From contig JAPXTJ010000078.1 in the NCBI GenBank assembly GCA_033812595.1, forward strand, positions 1-15,721: a DNA stretch of 15,721 nucleotides, in the 5' to 3' direction. Shown piece by piece: positions 14,367 through 15,721 of the stretch. A model generated the notes under the pieces. The model made no database searches, was not told the origin of the DNA, and saw only the letters and a list, made by a program, of their open reading frames with translations. The first letter of the stretch is position 1, and the number at the start of each line of letters is the position of its first letter. The DNA is from JADLGF01 sp020849415. Its GTDB lineage: Bacteria > Chloroflexota > Chloroflexia > Thermomicrobiales > UBA6265. A program made the position numbers and the translations under genes.

Positions 14367-15721
14367 ATGACGACTCCAGCCCCGGAAGCGTTAGCCGAAA
14401 TCGGCGAGTGGCTCGAGGAGCGGCAGCAACGCTTCGTTTCGATCGCAGACCAGATCTGGGAGCGGCCGGAAGTAGCGCTCACCGAGCACTTCGCCTGCCA
14501 GCTCCAGGCGGATGATCTCGCCGCGGACGGATTCGCCATCACCCGCAACGTCGGCAATCTNNNNNNNNNNAGTATGATGCCCTTCCCGGGCTCTCGCAGG
14601 AGCGCGCGCCCGGTCAGAACCCGATCGTGTCCGACGGTCCCGGTCACGGCTGCGGGCACAATCTGCTCGGCACCGCCGCGCTGGCGGCAGCCTCGGTATT
14701 GAAGTCGTACCTCACCCACACTGGTCAGGCCGCCACCGTTCGCTACTACGGCTGCCCGGCGGAAGAAACCTGTGAGGGCAAGGTCTTCATGGCCCGCGCC
14801 GGCGCCTTCGACGATCTCGACGCCGCCATCACCTGGCATCCCGGCTTCAATAACTCCGTCTGGGCAAGCAGTTCCAACGCGGTCAATAACCTGAGATTCC
14901 GCTTCCGCGGCCGCACCGCCCACGCCGCCGGCAATCCGGAGACCGGGCGGTCTGCGCTCGACGCGGTCGAACTGATGAACATCGGCGTCAACTTCCTGCG
15001 CGAGCACATGCAGGACAAGGCCCGCATCCACTACGTCATCACCAACGGCGGCGGCGCTCCCAACGTGGTGCCGGATGATTGCGAGGTCTGGTACTTCGTC
15101 CGCTCGCCGGAGCGGGACCAGGTCGAGGAACTCACCGATCGCGTGCGCAAGATCGCCGAAGGCGCCGCCTTGATGACCGAAACGGTCGTGAGCGAAAACT
15201 TCATCGCCGGCGCCTACAACATGCTGCCAAACCAGGTGATCTCCCGGATCATGGCGCAGGTGCTGGATGAACTCGGATCGATGCCCTTCGACGAAGCCGA
15301 TTACGCCTGGGGACAGGCGGTCGTCGATCAGTACCCGATCGAATCGCGCGAGCGGGCGCTCGTGAATCGACACTTGCCGGCCGAACTCGCCAAGCAAGGG
15401 CTTTACGCCGAGGTGACGCCGATGCGGGAGAACGAGGCCGGAGGCGCCGGTTCGACCGATGTCGCCGATGTCTCCTGGATCACCCCGACCTCGCAGTTTC
15501 GCACCGCCTGCTTCGCGCTCGGCGCGCCAGGTCACAGCTGGGCCAACACCTCGACCAGCGGCAGCCCGATTGGTCACAAGGGGATGCTCCACGCCGCCAA
15601 GGGGATGGCGATCTCCGCCTCCCGCCTGATCGACGATCCGGCCTTGCTGAAAGCGGCGCAGGATGAGTTCGCCGCCTCGACCGCCGGCCGTCCCTACAAG
15701 TGCCCGATTCCGGCGCACGTG
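14367..15721 (+). CDS. M20-family amidohydrolase, AbgB-like (broken by assembly gap, 3' end outside window)
   Basis: Predicted cytoplasmic metal-dependent peptidase or amidohydrolase of the M20D group, related to the p-aminobenzoyl-glutamate hydrolase B subunit. ATG 14367 follows AGGAG with 8-nt spacing. The first 64 residues run to NVGN, where the ten Ns begin. Reading resumes in another frame at 14573 with YDALPGLSQE, which in the family lies right after the strand ILGE. The true gap is therefore longer than ten bases (about 20 residues missing) and the frame change is an assembly artefact, not a mutation. Metal and catalytic motifs are present: HGCGHN (14645-14662), PAEE (14756-14767), the WHPG histidine, and FRGRTAHAAGNPETGRSA of the lid domain. 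The last visible residues, PYKCPIPAHV, match the family's C-terminal end, so only some 10-20 residues lie beyond the window. Substrate specificity cannot be told. Confidence 0.88.
14561..14570. other. Assembly gap (ten Ns) inside the M20 gene
   Basis: Ten consecutive Ns lie between the codons for NVGN and the YDALPG motif. The flanking frames disagree, and family alignment leaves room for about 20 residues, so the run is a placeholder of arbitrary length. Confidence 0.97.

Noticed and set aside
14183..15718. 511-codon minus-strand frame over the M20 gene
   Set aside because: It runs across the assembly gap and lies opposite clear M20 catalytic motifs.

Overview
The window is high-GC bacterial DNA. 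It has dense Shine-Dalgarno-led genes, a sortase-type (LPxTG) wall anchor, a MalT/LAL-like LuxR regulator fragment, and a DUF6325 + SHOCT gene pair typical of Actinomycetota and some Chloroflexota. This suggests a Gram-positive-type (monoderm) bacterium, most likely Chloroflexota of the Thermomicrobia type or an actinobacterium. That placement is inference from gene content; there is no rRNA or other taxonomic marker. A run of ten Ns at 14561-14570 shows the contig is a scaffold.

Layout. At the left edge, 1-63 encodes the last 20 residues of an unrecognised protein, perhaps a transposase. It is followed by the C-terminal half of a LuxR-family regulator (70-963), which looks 5'-truncated. The region 964-1176 holds a strong terminator. 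The window is dominated by one giant minus-strand gene, about 1177-10395. It encodes a secreted protein of about 3,072 residues with a signal peptide, a SpaA/Cna-B-like domain, a 12-residue acidic tandem repeat, nine Ig-like modules, two copies of a separate cysteine-pair domain, seventeen copies of a second module of about 90 residues, and a C-terminal LPNTG anchor. Every extracellular module carries exactly two cysteines. Its mRNA leader can form a nested hairpin that abuts the ribosome binding site.

The 847-bp region 10396-11242 separates the giant gene from a divergent plus-strand gene (11243-13174). That gene encodes a secreted Vps62-like domain fused to six membrane helices. It ends at a hairpin terminator shared with a convergent two-gene minus-strand operon: DUF6325 protein (14043-13633), then a SHOCT-domain protein (13608-13246). 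A 323-bp divergent control region with three pairs of direct repeats leads into an M20-family amidohydrolase (AbgB-like) at 14367. It is broken by the assembly gap and runs off the right edge.

Functionally, the two large genes build cell-surface structures: a wall-anchored fibre-like protein and a membrane protein with an external domain. Their divergent arrangement allows co-regulation from the shared intergenic region, but nothing in the sequence proves it. The DUF6325/SHOCT pair and the M20 hydrolase look like separate transcription units. I saw no tRNA, rRNA, CRISPR array or complete mobile element.
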